Positions 63,590 to 64,000 of a stretch of DNA of 64,000 nucleotides are shown piece by piece; position 1 is the stretch's first letter, and the number at the start of each line of letters is the position of its first letter. This stretch comes from Acetobacter lambici (GTDB lineage Bacteria > Pseudomonadota > Alphaproteobacteria > Acetobacterales > Acetobacteraceae). Where the stretch lies: assembly GCF_011516885.1 (NCBI RefSeq), contig NZ_WOTD01000009.1, forward strand, positions 1 to 64,000. Reading direction: 5' to 3'. Position numbers and translations under genes: made by a program. The notes below the pieces were generated by a model that worked only from the letters and a program-made list of their open reading frames with translations, made no database searches and was not told the DNA's origin.

Positions 63590-64000
63590 TTAGCGGGTCT
63601 GCTGGCCAAGCAGATGGGCCGCCGCCGCTGCAATTGCCGCCTGTGCGGAGGAAAAAATTGTACCGGAATCGGAAAGAATAGTTGCGATCATCAGATTAAC
63701 AGGCAGGCCAAAGTCTTCCACCACCATCTGGTGTTCATCCACCAGCGTTGCGCGGTTATCCAGCATAAGCGTGCTCATGCTGCCCCCGCAGGCCAGCACG
63801 CGCTCGGGGTAGGCGGCCATGGGGGCGGCTGTGTGGGCGTAGCCAAAAACCGGCAGGCCGAGTGCGTGGGCATACCCTATTTCAAACGCCGTTCCGTCAT
63901 CCACATTGGGACCACGGAAGGGCGAAAGATCGGCAATAACGGCATGGCTCTGGCGGATCAGCCCCATATTGGCGTTGGCAATGGCGCGGGCAAGGGCGGG
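63590..64000 (-). CDS. Nucleoside 2-deoxyribosyltransferase, 5'-truncated
   Basis: The last 136 codons of a gene that enters from the right edge. The fragment contains ANMGLIRQSHAVIADLSPFR and GPNVDDGTAFEIGYAHALG, the active-site region of the family, with the catalytic Glu in TAFEIG. These enzymes exchange bases between deoxynucleosides or hydrolyse them. The end reads IFSSAQAAIAAAAAHLLGQ. A 130-bp gap separates it from the flavoprotein gene on the same strand. Confidence 0.87.
   Translation of the reverse strand, partial: PALARAIANANMGLIRQSHAVIADLSPFRGPNVDDGTAFEIGYAHALGLPVFGYAHTAAPMAAYPERVLACGGSMSTLMLDNRATLVDEHQMVVEDFGLPVNLMIATILSDSGTIFSSAQAAIAAAAAHLLGQQTR

Overview
The window is a high-GC chromosomal segment of an acetic acid bacterium (Acetobacteraceae, Alphaproteobacteria). 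The evidence is a hopanoid gene (hpnH), a three-subunit molybdopterin/Fe-S/cytochrome c aldehyde dehydrogenase, an orphan Hint-domain protein of a type common in this family, and many Tat-exported or cytochrome-linked periplasmic oxidoreductases. No phage, IS element, plasmid function or CRISPR array was seen.

Layout. 0-10 kb: a dxs fragment, hpnH, a CorC/HlyC-type CBS protein, a soluble lytic transglycosylase, a uracil-DNA glycosylase-like protein, and a TPR protein translationally coupled to ispE. 10-20 kb: the Hint protein, an SDR that lacks its catalytic residues, a MATE/DUF6582/YqaA operon, prs with a histidine phosphatase, a DUF1269 protein and an MFS exporter. 20-28 kb: a TonB-dependent receptor under a Zur-like palindrome, a divergent SDR/LysR pair, lipoproteins, and a CPA1 Na+/H+ antiporter broken by a one-base frameshift. 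28-34 kb: a tightly coupled operon of an SSS symporter, murQ, a BadF-type sugar kinase and a secreted GH20 hexosaminidase. It reads as a PTS-independent MurNAc/GlcNAc salvage module. 34-41 kb: msrB, a TetR regulator, an AI-2E family permease, aspartate 4-decarboxylase, dps, gpsA, bfd and a PACE efflux pump divergent from a LysR regulator.

42-55.5 kb is an amine/aldehyde oxidation island. It holds mauB-mauE-mauD-mauA for a tryptophan tryptophylquinone (TTQ) amine dehydrogenase, a monoheme cytochrome c, a BBP2-type porin, a second MauD-like protein, an aldo/keto reductase, a LysR regulator, a lactaldehyde-type aldehyde dehydrogenase, and the periplasmic molybdenum aldehyde dehydrogenase. The inferred flow is primary amine to aldehyde in the periplasm, then aldehyde to acid by one enzyme on each side of the membrane.

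55.5-64 kb: small hypothetical genes, tRNA-Ala(CGC), yggT, a paralogue of the 24.4-kb lipoprotein, a YoaK-like membrane protein, a META-domain lipoprotein, and a Tat-exported FAD oxidoreductase followed by a cytochrome c. This flavoprotein appears to be a natural circular permutation of the D-amino acid oxidase fold, because its C-terminal signature lies before the Rossmann motif. It is the most unusual item here. A truncated nucleoside 2-deoxyribosyltransferase ends the window.
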